Made by a program: the position numbers and the translations under genes. From positions 1,116,001 to 1,180,000 of the forward strand of contig NZ_SMFZ01000002.1 in the NCBI RefSeq assembly GCF_004339565.1: DNA of 64,000 nucleotides. The letters are read 5' to 3'. Origin of the DNA: Pseudonocardia endophytica. GTDB taxonomy: Bacteria; Actinomycetota; Actinomycetes; Mycobacteriales; Pseudonocardiaceae. The notes below the pieces were generated by a model. The model was not told where the DNA came from and searched no databases. It saw only the letters and a program-made list of their open reading frames with translations. Positions 32,486 through 40,647 of this stretch are shown piece by piece (position 1 is the first letter of the stretch; each line of letters opens with the position of its first letter).

Positions 32486-32596
32486 CCGCAGGGGCCACGA
32501 CGGGTGTCACGGACCGGCCGAACCATTCGCATGGGGCGGCCGGTCCGTCGTCGTGTGCCCAGGGCCCGGACCGTGTGCGAAGAATTGCCGACGATT

Positions 32597-32613
32597 ATCC
32601 ACGATCTTGTTGA
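32597..32613 (+). promoter_or_regulatory. TTCCAC-N5-TGTTGA element, copy D (1 mismatch)
   Basis: ATCCAC-GATCT-TGTTGA, 77 bp before the -35 of the second Q/N-rich gene. Confidence 0.6.
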
Positions 32614-32690
32614 CGGTTCTGTCGGGGTAACGATTCGCGGCGGCCCGGGATGCGCATTCTTCCCCGTTCGTGTACTCGAATGACGTCAAT

Positions 32691-32720
32691 TTGACCGGGC
32701 CCGTGTAGCAACGGTAGGAA
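32691..32720 (+). promoter_or_regulatory. Promoter of the second Q/N-rich gene
   Basis: TTGACC (32691-32696), an 18-bp spacer, then TAGGAA (32715-32720). The preceding CAATTTGACCGGG matches the first gene's promoter context. The predicted leader is about 60 nt. Confidence 0.6.
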
Positions 32721-32785
32721 TCCGCCAGTCCACGAGAAATGTCTCGCGGGCACGCATCCCATCCGATGATCGATTGGGTTCTCAC

Positions 32786-33211
32786 ATGCGCAACATCAAG
32801 CGTTCCCTGGCTATCGGGCTGATCGGCCTGCCGCTCGCCGTCGGCGCTCCCGCCATGGCATTCGCCGGTCCCCTCGACTTCCCGGTCGCCAATGCCCCGG
32901 TTCTGAGCGGCCCGGTCGAGCAGGACCAGGACTTCGACTTCGACCAGGACCAGGACAACGAGACCGACCAGAGCAACAGCAACTCGCTGCTGCCCGGCTT
33001 CCCGGCGTTCCCGACGAGCGCGTCCACCGGTCCCGGCGGGTACGACGAGTGGAGCGGCCACCCGCACGCGCAGGGCGGCGGCGTCGACCAGGACAACCGC
33101 AACGCCACGGAGCAGGGCCAGAAGGGCAAGCAGGACGCCCGCGGCGACCAGCGCGTCGACGCCCAGGACAAGTCCCGCGACGCGCTGCCGCCGGTGCCGT
33201 TCCTCGACTGA
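32786..33211 (+). CDS. Small secreted acidic Q/N/D-rich repeat protein 2
   Basis: The 141-aa product has a signal peptide (basic start MRNIKR, hydrophobic 9-26, AFAGP cleavage). The mature chain is very acidic and has QDQDNETDQ and QDNRNATEQ, the same Q-x3-N-x-T-x-Q unit as the preceding secreted protein. A Pro/Ser/Gly segment lies between, and QDARGDQRVDAQDK follows. No cysteine, membrane helix or known domain is seen. It was probably duplicated from a common ancestor with its neighbour and then diverged. The function is unknown; export and aggregation-prone composition suggest a matrix role. Confidence 0.75.
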   Translation: MRNIKRSLAIGLIGLPLAVGAPAMAFAGPLDFPVANAPVLSGPVEQDQDFDFDQDQDNETDQSNSNSLLPGFPAFPTSASTGPGGYDEWSGHPHAQGGGVDQDNRNATEQGQKGKQDARGDQRVDAQDKSRDALPPVPFLD

Positions 33212-33355
33212 GGACGTCCCGCGGTCGGTCGCGCCGGCCGGCCCGGTCCACCCCCCGGGCGCAACCGGGTGGTCCGGCCGGTCCGGCGCGACGGTGCGCC
33301 GGGCCCAGCCATCAGACGTCCTCCGCCCGGGAGGGCGCGTACTCGTGGAGGAAAC

Positions 33356-34675
33356 ATGTCGACCGGACTCGGTGCCCCGCCGAAGCGGGCTCCCGACACC
33401 GGACGCCGGGTACCGACGACCGGCCCCGGGCCGGCCGTCGTGGGGCTCGGCTACGTCGGTCTCCCGACCGCACTGTCGCTCGCCGCGGCCGGGCACGACG
33501 TCCTCGGCGTCGATGTCTCGGCCGGGCGGCTGGAAGCCATCCACACGCTCCGGGTCGATCTCCCGTCCCGTGCGCGTCGCGAGCTCGGCACCGCGCTGGA
33601 GGAGGGGCGGCTCGACGTGTCGGTCGACCTCGACCGGCTGGTCGCCGCGGGCGCCGTCGTGATCTGCGTCCCGACCCCGCTGGACGAGAACCGGCTGCCG
33701 GATCTCGCTCCGCTGCACCGGGCGTGCGCGGAGGTCGTCTCCCGGGCCGTACCGGGCCAGACGATCGTGCTCACGTCCACGTCCTACGTGGGCTGCACCC
33801 GCGATCTGCTCGTCGGGCCGCTGGCCGAGCGGGGTCTCGTCGCCGGCGAGGACGTCCACGTCGCGTTCAGTCCGGAGCGGATCGACCCGGGCGTACCCGG
33901 CCACGAGCCGCGCTCCACCCCGCGGGTGGTCGGGGGCGTGACGCCGGAGTGCACGCGTCGCGCCACCGAGCTGCTCGGGCCGACCGCCGCCTCGGTGCAC
34001 CCGGTCGGGTCCCCCGAGGTGGCGGAGCTGTCGAAGCTGCTGGAGAACACGTTCCGGGCGGTCAACATCGCCCTCGCCAACGAGTTCGCGGACGTCGCCA
34101 GGGAGCTCGGGGTCGACGCGGCCGAGGTCGTGCGGGCGGCGGCGACGAAGCCGTACGGGTTCATGGCCTTCCGGCCCGGGCCGGGAGTGGGCGGTCACTG
34201 CATCCCGTGCGACCCGCACTACCTGCTGTGGCAGCTGCGCCGCCGCAGCCTGGCCCCGGCCGTCACGACCGCGGCCATGACCACGCTGGCCGATCGTCCG
34301 CGTGCCGTCTGTCGGCGGATCCGGGAGGTACTCGCCGACAGCGGCCGGACGGTCGCGCGGTCGCGGATCCTGGTGCTCGGGGTGACCTACAAGCCGGGGG
34401 TCGCCGACGTCCGCGAGTCCCCCGCCCTGGCGATCATCGAGGAGCTGCGGTCGGACGGTGCGCGGGTGGCGTTCTCCGACCCGCTCGTGGAACGGATCGG
34501 CGTGGGCGGCGGGGGACAGCTCACGCGCGTCGCGGATCCCGGGGCCGTGCCGTGGGACCTGGTCGTCGTGCACACGCTCGACGACGATGCGGACCTGAGG
34601 TGGTTGGCCCGCTGCCGGGCCGTGCTGGACACGACGTACCGGCTGTCGCATCTCCCGCACGGCCGGACGCTGTAG
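33356..34675 (+). CDS. Nucleotide-sugar dehydrogenase, cassette B
   Basis: The 439-aa paralogue of the enzyme at 20426-21802 has GLGYVGLPTALSLA (NAD site), FSPERIDPG, KLLENTFRAVNIALANE, the catalytic Cys in GVGGHCIPCDP and TYKPGVADVRESPA. It makes a UDP-uronic acid for the GT2 encoded next. The ATG at 33356 has GGAGGAAAC immediately before it. It is the first gene of a plus-strand cassette with the same gene order as cassette A. There is no adjacent TetR gene, so control probably differs. Confidence 0.88.
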   Translation: MSTGLGAPPKRAPDTGRRVPTTGPGPAVVGLGYVGLPTALSLAAAGHDVLGVDVSAGRLEAIHTLRVDLPSRARRELGTALEEGRLDVSVDLDRLVAAGAVVICVPTPLDENRLPDLAPLHRACAEVVSRAVPGQTIVLTSTSYVGCTRDLLVGPLAERGLVAGEDVHVAFSPERIDPGVPGHEPRSTPRVVGGVTPECTRRATELLGPTAASVHPVGSPEVAELSKLLENTFRAVNIALANEFADVARELGVDAAEVVRAAATKPYGFMAFRPGPGVGGHCIPCDPHYLLWQLRRRSLAPAVTTAAMTTLADRPRAVCRRIREVLADSGRTVARSRILVLGVTYKPGVADVRESPALAIIEELRSDGARVAFSDPLVERIGVGGGGQLTRVADPGAVPWDLVVVHTLDDDADLRWLARCRAVLDTTYRLSHLPHGRTL

Positions 34676-34677
34676 AG

Positions 34678-36135
34678 GTGACCGGATCCGTCACGGCGCA
34701 CCGCGCCGAGCGGGCCGCGGACACGACGCGGCTCGCCCTGCCCGAGGTCCGGTCCGGGCGGGCCAGGGCCGTGCTCGCCTGCTACGCCCGCCGGCCGCTC
34801 GACCGGGCGGGCCCGCGGCCCGCGCTCGCGGTGCTCGCGATCGCACCGCTCACCATGATCCTCGCCTGGAAGGTCGCCAACCTGTCCGGCGACGCCTGGC
34901 TCGGCGTCTACGGGATCGCGGTGCTGTCCGCGCTCGTGCTGACCCTCGTCGTCGCGTTCGGCTACTACACCGATCCGTCCCAGGACCGCGCCGCGCGGGC
35001 ACTCACCGTCGACGAGCTGCCGCCGGTGTCGTTCCTGGTCGCGGTGAAGGACGAGGTGCACGACATCGAGGCCTGCGTGCGCAGCATGGCCGCGTCGCGC
35101 TACCCGCGGCTGGAGATCGTGGTCGTCGACGACGCCAGCACCGACGGCACGGCCGAGGTGCTGGACCGGCTCGCGGCCCAGCTGCCCGTCCGGGTGCTGC
35201 ACCTGCCGGTCAACGTGGGCAAGAAGCGGGCGCTCACGCGGGCGTTCGACGAGACCTCGGGACCGGTCGTGGTGTTCACCGACTCGGACTGCGTGGTCTC
35301 CCCGGACGCCGTCGAGCACGCCGTGCGCGCGATCGTGGCCCACCCGGACATCGGGGCGGTCAGCGGGCACGGGCGTGCGCTCAACGCCGGGACCAACCTG
35401 CTGACCCGCACCCAGGACGTCTGGTACGACGGCCAGTTCGGGGTGGCGAAGGCCGCCGAGAGCGTGTTCGGGTCGGTGAGCTGCGTGTCCGGCCCGCTGG
35501 CGGCGTTCCGCCGCGAGGCCGTCGCGGCCTACATGCCGGCCTGGGCGGCCGACCGCTTCTGCGGCGCCGAGTTCCGGTTCGCCACCGACCGCCAGCTGAC
35601 CGGGTACGTGCTCGGGCAGTACTGGGTGGGGGGACGGCTGCGCCGCCGCTACCCGGCACCGGAGGGGAGCCCCGCGCCGGCGCCCGACCGGGCGTGGCGG
35701 GTCGAGTACGTGCGCAGCGCGCGGGTGCGGACGATCGTGCCGTCGTCGGTGCGCTCGTTCCTGCGCCAGCAGGTCAGGTGGAAGAAGAGCTTCCTGCGGA
35801 ACCTGTTCTTCACCGGCGCCTTCCAGTGGCGGCGGGGCCCGGTTCCGGCGGCCGTGTTCTACGGCCACGTGTTCTGGGTGCTGCTCGCTCCGGTGATGGC
35901 GTTCCGCCACCTGGTGTGGCTGCCGTGGCACGGGATGTGGCTGCTCGGCGCCCTCTACCTGGTGGGGGTGCTGTTCAAGGGCGGGGTGTGGACGGTGGCC
36001 TACCGCAGGCAGAACCCCGGGTGCCCGGCGTGGAGGTACCGGCCGCTGATGAGCGTCGTCTCGTCGCTGTTCCTGTCCTGGATCCTGCCGTACAGCGCGC
36101 TCACGCTCCGCCGCGGTGTCTGGTGCCGTCGGTGA
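34678..36135 (+). CDS. Processive GT2 glycosyltransferase, cassette B
   Basis: The 485-aa product has two N-terminal helices, then a GT-A domain with VVDDASTDGT, FTDSDC (DxD), GHGRALN and QQVRWKKS (QxxRW), and C-terminal channel helices ending TLRRGVW. It is nearly collinear with the GT2 at 19005. It differs mainly at the N-terminus and in a short Pro/Ala insertion after the YWVGG segment. The GTG at 34678 follows the dehydrogenase stop by two bases, and its stop overlaps the microprotein GTG. It probably makes a related but distinct polymer. Confidence 0.9.
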   Translation: MTGSVTAHRAERAADTTRLALPEVRSGRARAVLACYARRPLDRAGPRPALAVLAIAPLTMILAWKVANLSGDAWLGVYGIAVLSALVLTLVVAFGYYTDPSQDRAARALTVDELPPVSFLVAVKDEVHDIEACVRSMAASRYPRLEIVVVDDASTDGTAEVLDRLAAQLPVRVLHLPVNVGKKRALTRAFDETSGPVVVFTDSDCVVSPDAVEHAVRAIVAHPDIGAVSGHGRALNAGTNLLTRTQDVWYDGQFGVAKAAESVFGSVSCVSGPLAAFRREAVAAYMPAWAADRFCGAEFRFATDRQLTGYVLGQYWVGGRLRRRYPAPEGSPAPAPDRAWRVEYVRSARVRTIVPSSVRSFLRQQVRWKKSFLRNLFFTGAFQWRRGPVPAAVFYGHVFWVLLAPVMAFRHLVWLPWHGMWLLGALYLVGVLFKGGVWTVAYRRQNPGCPAWRYRPLMSVVSSLFLSWILPYSALTLRRGVWCRR

Positions 36136-36248
36136 GGCGGGCCGTCGCTTCCCGGGTCGCCGACGTCGTGTTCGTGCTGGCCATGCTCGCGGCGTTCGCG
36201 CTGCTGCTGACCCGCGGTCAGGTCCTCGCCTGGTGGGGGGTGCTCTGA
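36132..36248 (+). CDS. 38-aa single-pass membrane microprotein (cassette B)
   Basis: The GTG overlaps the GT2 stop (GTGA). The product is a basic N-terminus, one hydrophobic helix (about 11-27) and the end LLTRGQVLAWWGVL, matching the cassette A microprotein (LLTRGHVLSWIGIL). The position between GT2 and the deacetylase homologue is conserved. The function is unknown; a synthase accessory subunit is likely. Confidence 0.72.
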   Translation: MRRAVASRVADVVFVLAMLAAFALLLTRGQVLAWWGVL

Positions 36249-36251
36249 CCC

Positions 36252-37388
36252 GTGTCCCCACGCATGGCGGTCCGCGGTCGCCCGGCCCTGATGGCCGGAC
36301 TGATGGGGGCGGCCGTCGTCGGGCCCGCGCTGGCGTCGGTCGGACTGTCCGCGGTCGGCGACCGGATCGAGATCCTGCGCCCGCAGGCCGACGGCGTCGC
36401 GGCGTTCCTGGTCCGCACCCCGCACGACCCGACGTTCGCGCTCGACGCCGCGGACGCCGAGCGGGCGCACGCCTCGACGCTCGTGCTCGACTACCCGGAC
36501 GTGCGGCCCGCCGAACGTCCCGGCGGAAGCGACGCGATCACGACGGCGGCGTTCGAGCGGCAGCTCGCCATGCTCGCGCAGGCCGGTTTCGGTCCGGGCG
36601 GCGCCCCGCTGGAGATCCGCTTCCCGCGGGCGACCACGGGGGTCTGGCGCTACGCCGAGCCGGTCCTGAGCCGGTACGGGCTCACGGCCACGACGACGTC
36701 GGCGCGCGAGCCCGGCGCCCCCTCCGGCTACCTGCTCAACGGCCGCGAGCTCGCCGCCCTGCACCTCGGTTCCGGCTGGGCGGTGTCCGACACGCCGCTG
36801 CCGCGCCCGTCCGGGCCTGCGGTGAACCGGGTCGCGGTCGGCCCTGGCGACGACGAGCGCTCCCTGTTCGGGCGGATCGTGGCCGGCCTGCCCGCTCCCG
36901 CCCCCGCGGAGTCCGGCCCGATGCTGCCCGGGAGCTGGACCCCGACGGCCGGGAACGCGCTCCGCACGTCCGACGAGGGACTGCGGCTGCGCACGGCCAC
37001 GCCGGGCGGCAGCACGTCGCGGCTGTGGGCCGGGCGGGCCGGGGCGTGGTCGGACTACGCGGTGAGCCTGACCTGGTCGCTGTCGCGGACGGCCACCGGG
37101 GCGGTGGTCCTGCGGGACGGCTCGACCGAGCCGCTGCGGGTCGTCCTCGGCCAGGGCGCGGTCCGCGTGGTCGACGTCCGCGAGCGCACCCTGGCCGTGC
37201 TGGGCATCGACGGCAGGGGACGGCACGCGCTGGACGCGCGGCTCGCCGGTGACCGGCTGGAGATCACCGTCGACGGCGCGCACGCGGTCGTGCCGGTGGC
37301 CCGTCCGGACTCCGGCGGCGCGCTCGCCCTGCGGGTCGACGGGGCGCCGGGCACCGAGCTGCTGGTGCGGCGCCTGCAGGTCACCTGA
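36252..37388 (+). CDS. Catalytically dead polysaccharide deacetylase homologue
   Basis: The 378-aa product aligns with the cassette A deacetylase: membrane anchor, FERQLAMLAQAGF (FAEQLAMLRDAGF), GVWRYAEPVLSRYG (GVWRYADPLLAEYG), KIVAGLPAP-like FGRIVAGLPAP, LLPGSWT-like MLPGSWT and the C-terminal jelly-roll. The catalytic parts are changed. TFDDG is replaced by RFPRA, YHD by YPD, and the HTAAGH metal-binding region is missing with about 130 residues around it. The frame is intact and codon use is normal, so it is a maintained pseudoenzyme rather than a broken gene. It may bind the polymer or hold the synthase. It overlaps the convergent next gene by 8 bases. Confidence 0.82.
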   Translation: MSPRMAVRGRPALMAGLMGAAVVGPALASVGLSAVGDRIEILRPQADGVAAFLVRTPHDPTFALDAADAERAHASTLVLDYPDVRPAERPGGSDAITTAAFERQLAMLAQAGFGPGGAPLEIRFPRATTGVWRYAEPVLSRYGLTATTTSAREPGAPSGYLLNGRELAALHLGSGWAVSDTPLPRPSGPAVNRVAVGPGDDERSLFGRIVAGLPAPAPAESGPMLPGSWTPTAGNALRTSDEGLRLRTATPGGSTSRLWAGRAGAWSDYAVSLTWSLSRTATGAVVLRDGSTEPLRVVLGQGAVRVVDVRERTLAVLGIDGRGRHALDARLAGDRLEITVDGAHAVVPVARPDSGGALALRVDGAPGTELLVRRLQVT

Positions 37389-38151
37389 CCGGTGGGGCGG
37401 GGCGCACGTCGACGTCGTCGACGTGGAGCTCGGCGTTGTCCCCCCGCAGCCCGACCGCCCCCCGGCCGGCGAGGGGCTCGCATCCGACACCACCGTCCAC
37501 CGCGCGCACGACGGTGCCGTCCCGCTCCGCGGTGATCTCCACCGACCCGTCGGCCGTGTCCCGCACGGTCACCCGCACCTGCTGCCAGCGACCGGGGACG
37601 ACCGGGGCGGGAACCGGGTCGTCGAGGTCGTGGTAGGTACCCCCGTTGCTCGGGCCGCCAGGGCACTTCTTCTTGACCACCATGGTCCCGTCGCGCCGGT
37701 CGACGCTGACGGCGTACAGCTCCTCCGGCGATCGGTAGCGGATCCAGACGTGCGCCCCGTCGATGTCCTGCGCGGGTGTCCGCGCGGTGGTCGACCAGCG
37801 GTCGAGCCGCAGCCGCATCCCGACCACGACGTCGCCGACCGCCTCGCGGCGGGACACCATCCGGAACACCGCGGAGCCGTTCGATCCGGGCGCGGCCCCG
37901 TCGTCCGGCGGGCCGGTCCAGCCGGTCCCGTCGGCGCGGAACAGGGTTCCGCTGGTCAGGCGCCACGGCGTCGTGCCGCCGCGCTCGTCGTCGTGCGGGC
38001 GGGCGACGACCCCCGCCGGACCGTCGAACGCGTCGACGAGCGGGAGTGTCAACGGCGGCGGTGCGGCACAGGACGACGGCGCCCACGCCAGGGCCGCCCC
38101 GCACAGCGCCCCGACGAGCCGCGGTGCCCTCCGGGTCGGGAGCCGTCTCAC
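37381..38151 (-). CDS. Secreted (lipo)protein with LamG/DUF1080-like beta-sandwich
   Basis: The 256-aa product has a signal peptide with a possible lipobox-type Cys (SSCAAPP at about 27-31). A concanavalin-like sandwich follows with FDGPAG, WRLTSGTLFRADGTGW, IRYRSPEELYAVSVDRRDG and RWQQVRVTVRDTADGSVEI. It resembles carbohydrate-binding or glycan-hydrolase-associated modules and probably binds polysaccharide at the surface. The GTG start overlaps the TetR stop upstream (GTGA), so the two are co-transcribed. It converges on the pseudo-deacetylase gene. Confidence 0.7.
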   Translation of the reverse strand: MRRLPTRRAPRLVGALCGAALAWAPSSCAAPPPLTLPLVDAFDGPAGVVARPHDDERGGTTPWRLTSGTLFRADGTGWTGPPDDGAAPGSNGSAVFRMVSRREAVGDVVVGMRLRLDRWSTTARTPAQDIDGAHVWIRYRSPEELYAVSVDRRDGTMVVKKKCPGGPSNGGTYHDLDDPVPAPVVPGRWQQVRVTVRDTADGSVEITAERDGTVVRAVDGGVGCEPLAGRGAVGLRGDNAELHVDDVDVRPAPPVR

Positions 38152-38819
38152 CGCGGAGGCGTGGCGTCCGGGTCGAGATCGCTGGCGATCCCGACGAGGA
38201 GTATCGAGCTGAACGTGTCGCCGAGACGTTCGGGGTCCGGGGCGGTCTCCCCTGGCTCGTACCACCGGGCGGTCGAGGCGACCATGCCGAGCAGGGCACG
38301 GGTCATCAACCACGGGGGACCGACCTCGCGGATCGAACCGTCGTCGACCCCTTCCTGGACGATCGATTCCACGTACTCGAAATGCACGTTCTCCAGGGCG
38401 CGGATCTCGTCCAGCCACTGCGCGTCGTCCTCCGCGATGTGTTCGAGGTTCTCCTGCAGATACACGACCTGGAACGGATAGAATTCGACGTAGGAACGGA
38501 AAAGGTCTCGGAGGAGGGTGCGGACCTTTTCCGGAGGGCTGGCCGAACTCTCCTGGACCGCGGTCGCGGCGCGGACGTTCTCTGTCAGCGCATCAAGTAC
38601 GACGTCACTAAACAGCTCGTCCTTGCCGCCGACGTAGTAGTAGAGCGACGCGCGGTCCATCCCCAGTTCGGCCGCGACCTCGGAGAAGTTGGTTCGGCTG
38701 AAGCCCTTGTCCCGGAAGACCGACGCGGCGGCCCGGAGGATCTCGTCACGTCTACGGTTATAGGAACTGCGACCCTGATTCTTCGCCCGGCGGCGTCTCC
38801 GATCGATTTCGCTATCCAT
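38148..38819 (-). CDS. TetR-family regulator
   Basis: The 223-aa product has an N-terminal HTH domain: RRDEILRAAASVFRDKGFSRTNFSEVAAELGMDRASLYYYVGGKDEL. It also has a C-terminal TetR_C_33-like helical domain (LFRSYVEFYPFQVVYLQENL). ATG 38819 is used; the frame extends upstream without a better start. It is followed by the surface lipoprotein in the same operon. One exact TTCCAC-N5-TGTTGA site lies 150 bp upstream on the coding strand. The ligand and targets are unknown. Confidence 0.88.
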   Translation of the reverse strand: MDSEIDRRRRRAKNQGRSSYNRRRDEILRAAASVFRDKGFSRTNFSEVAAELGMDRASLYYYVGGKDELFSDVVLDALTENVRAATAVQESSASPPEKVRTLLRDLFRSYVEFYPFQVVYLQENLEHIAEDDAQWLDEIRALENVHFEYVESIVQEGVDDGSIREVGPPWLMTRALLGMVASTARWYEPGETAPDPERLGDTFSSILLVGIASDLDPDATPPR

Positions 38820-39401
38820 CTCGACCCCCGGTCGGCTGCGGCCCGGAGCGGACTGATGCCGGCGCCTCCTGTGCTGAAGCAGCTGCGCTCCGTGGTCGTA
38901 CTGTAACGGTGCGTTTGTTATACCCCGAGTCCTGACGTCGGGTTTCACCGGGTCGGATCACGCGTTTTTCAACATTGGTGTGGAAAATTGTCGTCATCGC
39001 ATTCTCGTATATCCGGTCGTGTGGAGCTCGGCGAACGGGTCAGCCCCGGGCAGGCGAATGCCGTACCCGTGAGGCGACGGGTCGTCGGGCGGGGGAGGAT
39101 CCGGGCAGACGGCTCGACCCGGACGACCGGCGTGTCGGACGAGCCTCGTCGCGTGTGACCACCGTCGGATGGCGATCATCGATTTCGATGAGACGGGGCC
39201 GGGCCGCCCTGCGGACGGGCGTCGTTCCCGAATCCTGATGAAATCGGCCCTCAGCGACCGCCTCACAAACGCCCCGACCTGCGACGACGCGCGACGGGTG
39301 TCGATCGTGCCGGGATCCGGGTAACGCATCCGGGTGCGCCGGAGAAACACTGCGTGATGCGACCGTGGCCGCGGAGCAGTCGGGATCCGGAGGAGTCGAC
39401 C
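38820..39401. other. Divergent intergenic region between TetR and LCP genes
   Basis: About 580 bp contain no convincing gene. The TetR side has an AT-richer stretch (38900-39015) with the regulatory element copy G. The LCP side has the ribosome site GGAGGAG at 39389-39395. Confidence 0.5.
38969..38985 (-). promoter_or_regulatory. TTCCAC-N5-TGTTGA element, copy G
   Basis: Exact match on the minus strand (N5 = ACCAA), upstream of the TetR gene at 38148-38819. Confidence 0.6.
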
Positions 39402-40493
39402 GTGAGCTATCAGGAGCCGCAGCACCGTGGCGGCGGGCAGGGCACGCGCGAGGACGACCTGCTGCCCGGCATGGGGCGCGAGCGCGAGCCACGGACGAAG
39501 CGGCGCAACCCGCTGCTGATCTTCCTGGCCGCGGTGCTCGTCCTGCTCCTGGTGATCGCCGGTGCGGCCGTCGCGCTCACCGTCAGCCTCGGCAACGACA
39601 TCCCGCGCATCCCGGACGCGTTCAAGAACCTCGACGCCGGCAACCGCCCGGCCGGGACGGGCGCCACCACGTTCCTGCTCGTCGGCACGGACTCCCGCTC
39701 GACCGATCCGACCACCGGGACCGAGGCGACGCCCGGCGTGAACGCCGGCTCCCAGCGGTCCGACGTGATCATGCTGGCCACGGTGCAGCCGGACGGCACC
39801 ACCGGCTCCGTCGTCTCCATCCCGCGTGACAGCTGGGTGGACATCCCCGGCCGCGGCATGAACAAGATCAACGCGGCGTACGCGTTCGGCGGGCCGAGCC
39901 TGCTGATCGAGACCGTGGAGAAGCTGACCGGCGTGCGCGTCGACCACTTCGGGGTCATCGACTTCGCTGGGTTCCAGACGCTCGTGGACTCCGTCGGCGG
40001 CATCGACGTCAACATCGCGCAGGCCACCAGCAACATGGGCGTGAACTTCCAGGCGGGCGAGAACCACCTCGACGGTGCCCAGGCGCTCGCCTACGTCCGG
40101 CAGCGCTACGACCTGCCGAACGGCGACCTCGACCGCGCGAAGCGCCAGCAGAACGCGCTGCGGGTGCTGCTGACGAAGGTGCAGCAGGACGCGACGTCGA
40201 ACCCGACCGCGCTGTACTCGTTCGCCCAGAACATCGGCACCACGGTCAGCGTGGACGACACGCTGTCCAACACCGGCCTGGTCGGGCTCGCCGTGGACTA
40301 CCGCAACCTGCGCTCGTCCGGCGTGGACTTCCTGTCCGTCCCGGTCTCCGGGCTCGGCATGGAGGGCCCGCAGTCGGTCGTCTACCTGGACGACGCGCGG
40401 GGCCCGCAGCTGTGGGACTCGATCCGCAACGGGAGCGTCGGGCAGTACGCGGCCAACAACCCGTCGCAGACCCTGAGTGACTCGCCCTCGTAG
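39402..40493 (+). CDS. LytR-CpsA-Psr (LCP) family glycopolymer ligase
   Basis: The 363-aa product has a cytoplasmic N-terminus, one membrane anchor (about 44-66) and an extracytoplasmic LCP domain. The domain shows LVGTDSR, QRSDVIMLA, VSIPRDSWV (conserved Arg-Asp), KINAAYAFGG, GVIDFAGF and YVRQRYDLPNGDLDRAKRQQ. LCP enzymes move lipid-linked glycopolymers onto peptidoglycan, a fitting last step for the polysaccharides made in this locus. The GTG at 39402 has GGAGGAG 6 bases upstream. It is a single-gene unit followed by a hairpin. Confidence 0.92.
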   Translation: MSYQEPQHRGGGQGTREDDLLPGMGREREPRTKRRNPLLIFLAAVLVLLLVIAGAAVALTVSLGNDIPRIPDAFKNLDAGNRPAGTGATTFLLVGTDSRSTDPTTGTEATPGVNAGSQRSDVIMLATVQPDGTTGSVVSIPRDSWVDIPGRGMNKINAAYAFGGPSLLIETVEKLTGVRVDHFGVIDFAGFQTLVDSVGGIDVNIAQATSNMGVNFQAGENHLDGAQALAYVRQRYDLPNGDLDRAKRQQNALRVLLTKVQQDATSNPTALYSFAQNIGTTVSVDDTLSNTGLVGLAVDYRNLRSSGVDFLSVPVSGLGMEGPQSVVYLDDARGPQLWDSIRNGSVGQYAANNPSQTLSDSPS

Positions 40494-40521
40494 CGCGCCG
40501 CGTGTTCGGTGACGCAACAAC

Positions 40522-40580
40522 CCGGCCGTTCGGCAGGGACTTTGAGCGACACCCCGTCCTGACCGGGGCCGAACAGCCGG
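40522..40580. terminator. Hairpin between LCP and UDP-glucose dehydrogenase genes
   Basis: Arms CCGGCCGTTCGGC (40522-40534) and GCCGAACAGCCGG (40568-40580) pair in 12 of 13 positions around a 33-nt loop. No T-tract follows. It is probably a terminator for the LCP gene. Confidence 0.45.
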
Positions 40581-40647
40581 CCAACCGGCGCTGAACATCC
40601 CGTCGTCGCGGCGCTCGGCGCGGTCCGGCCGTGATACCGACACCGGT

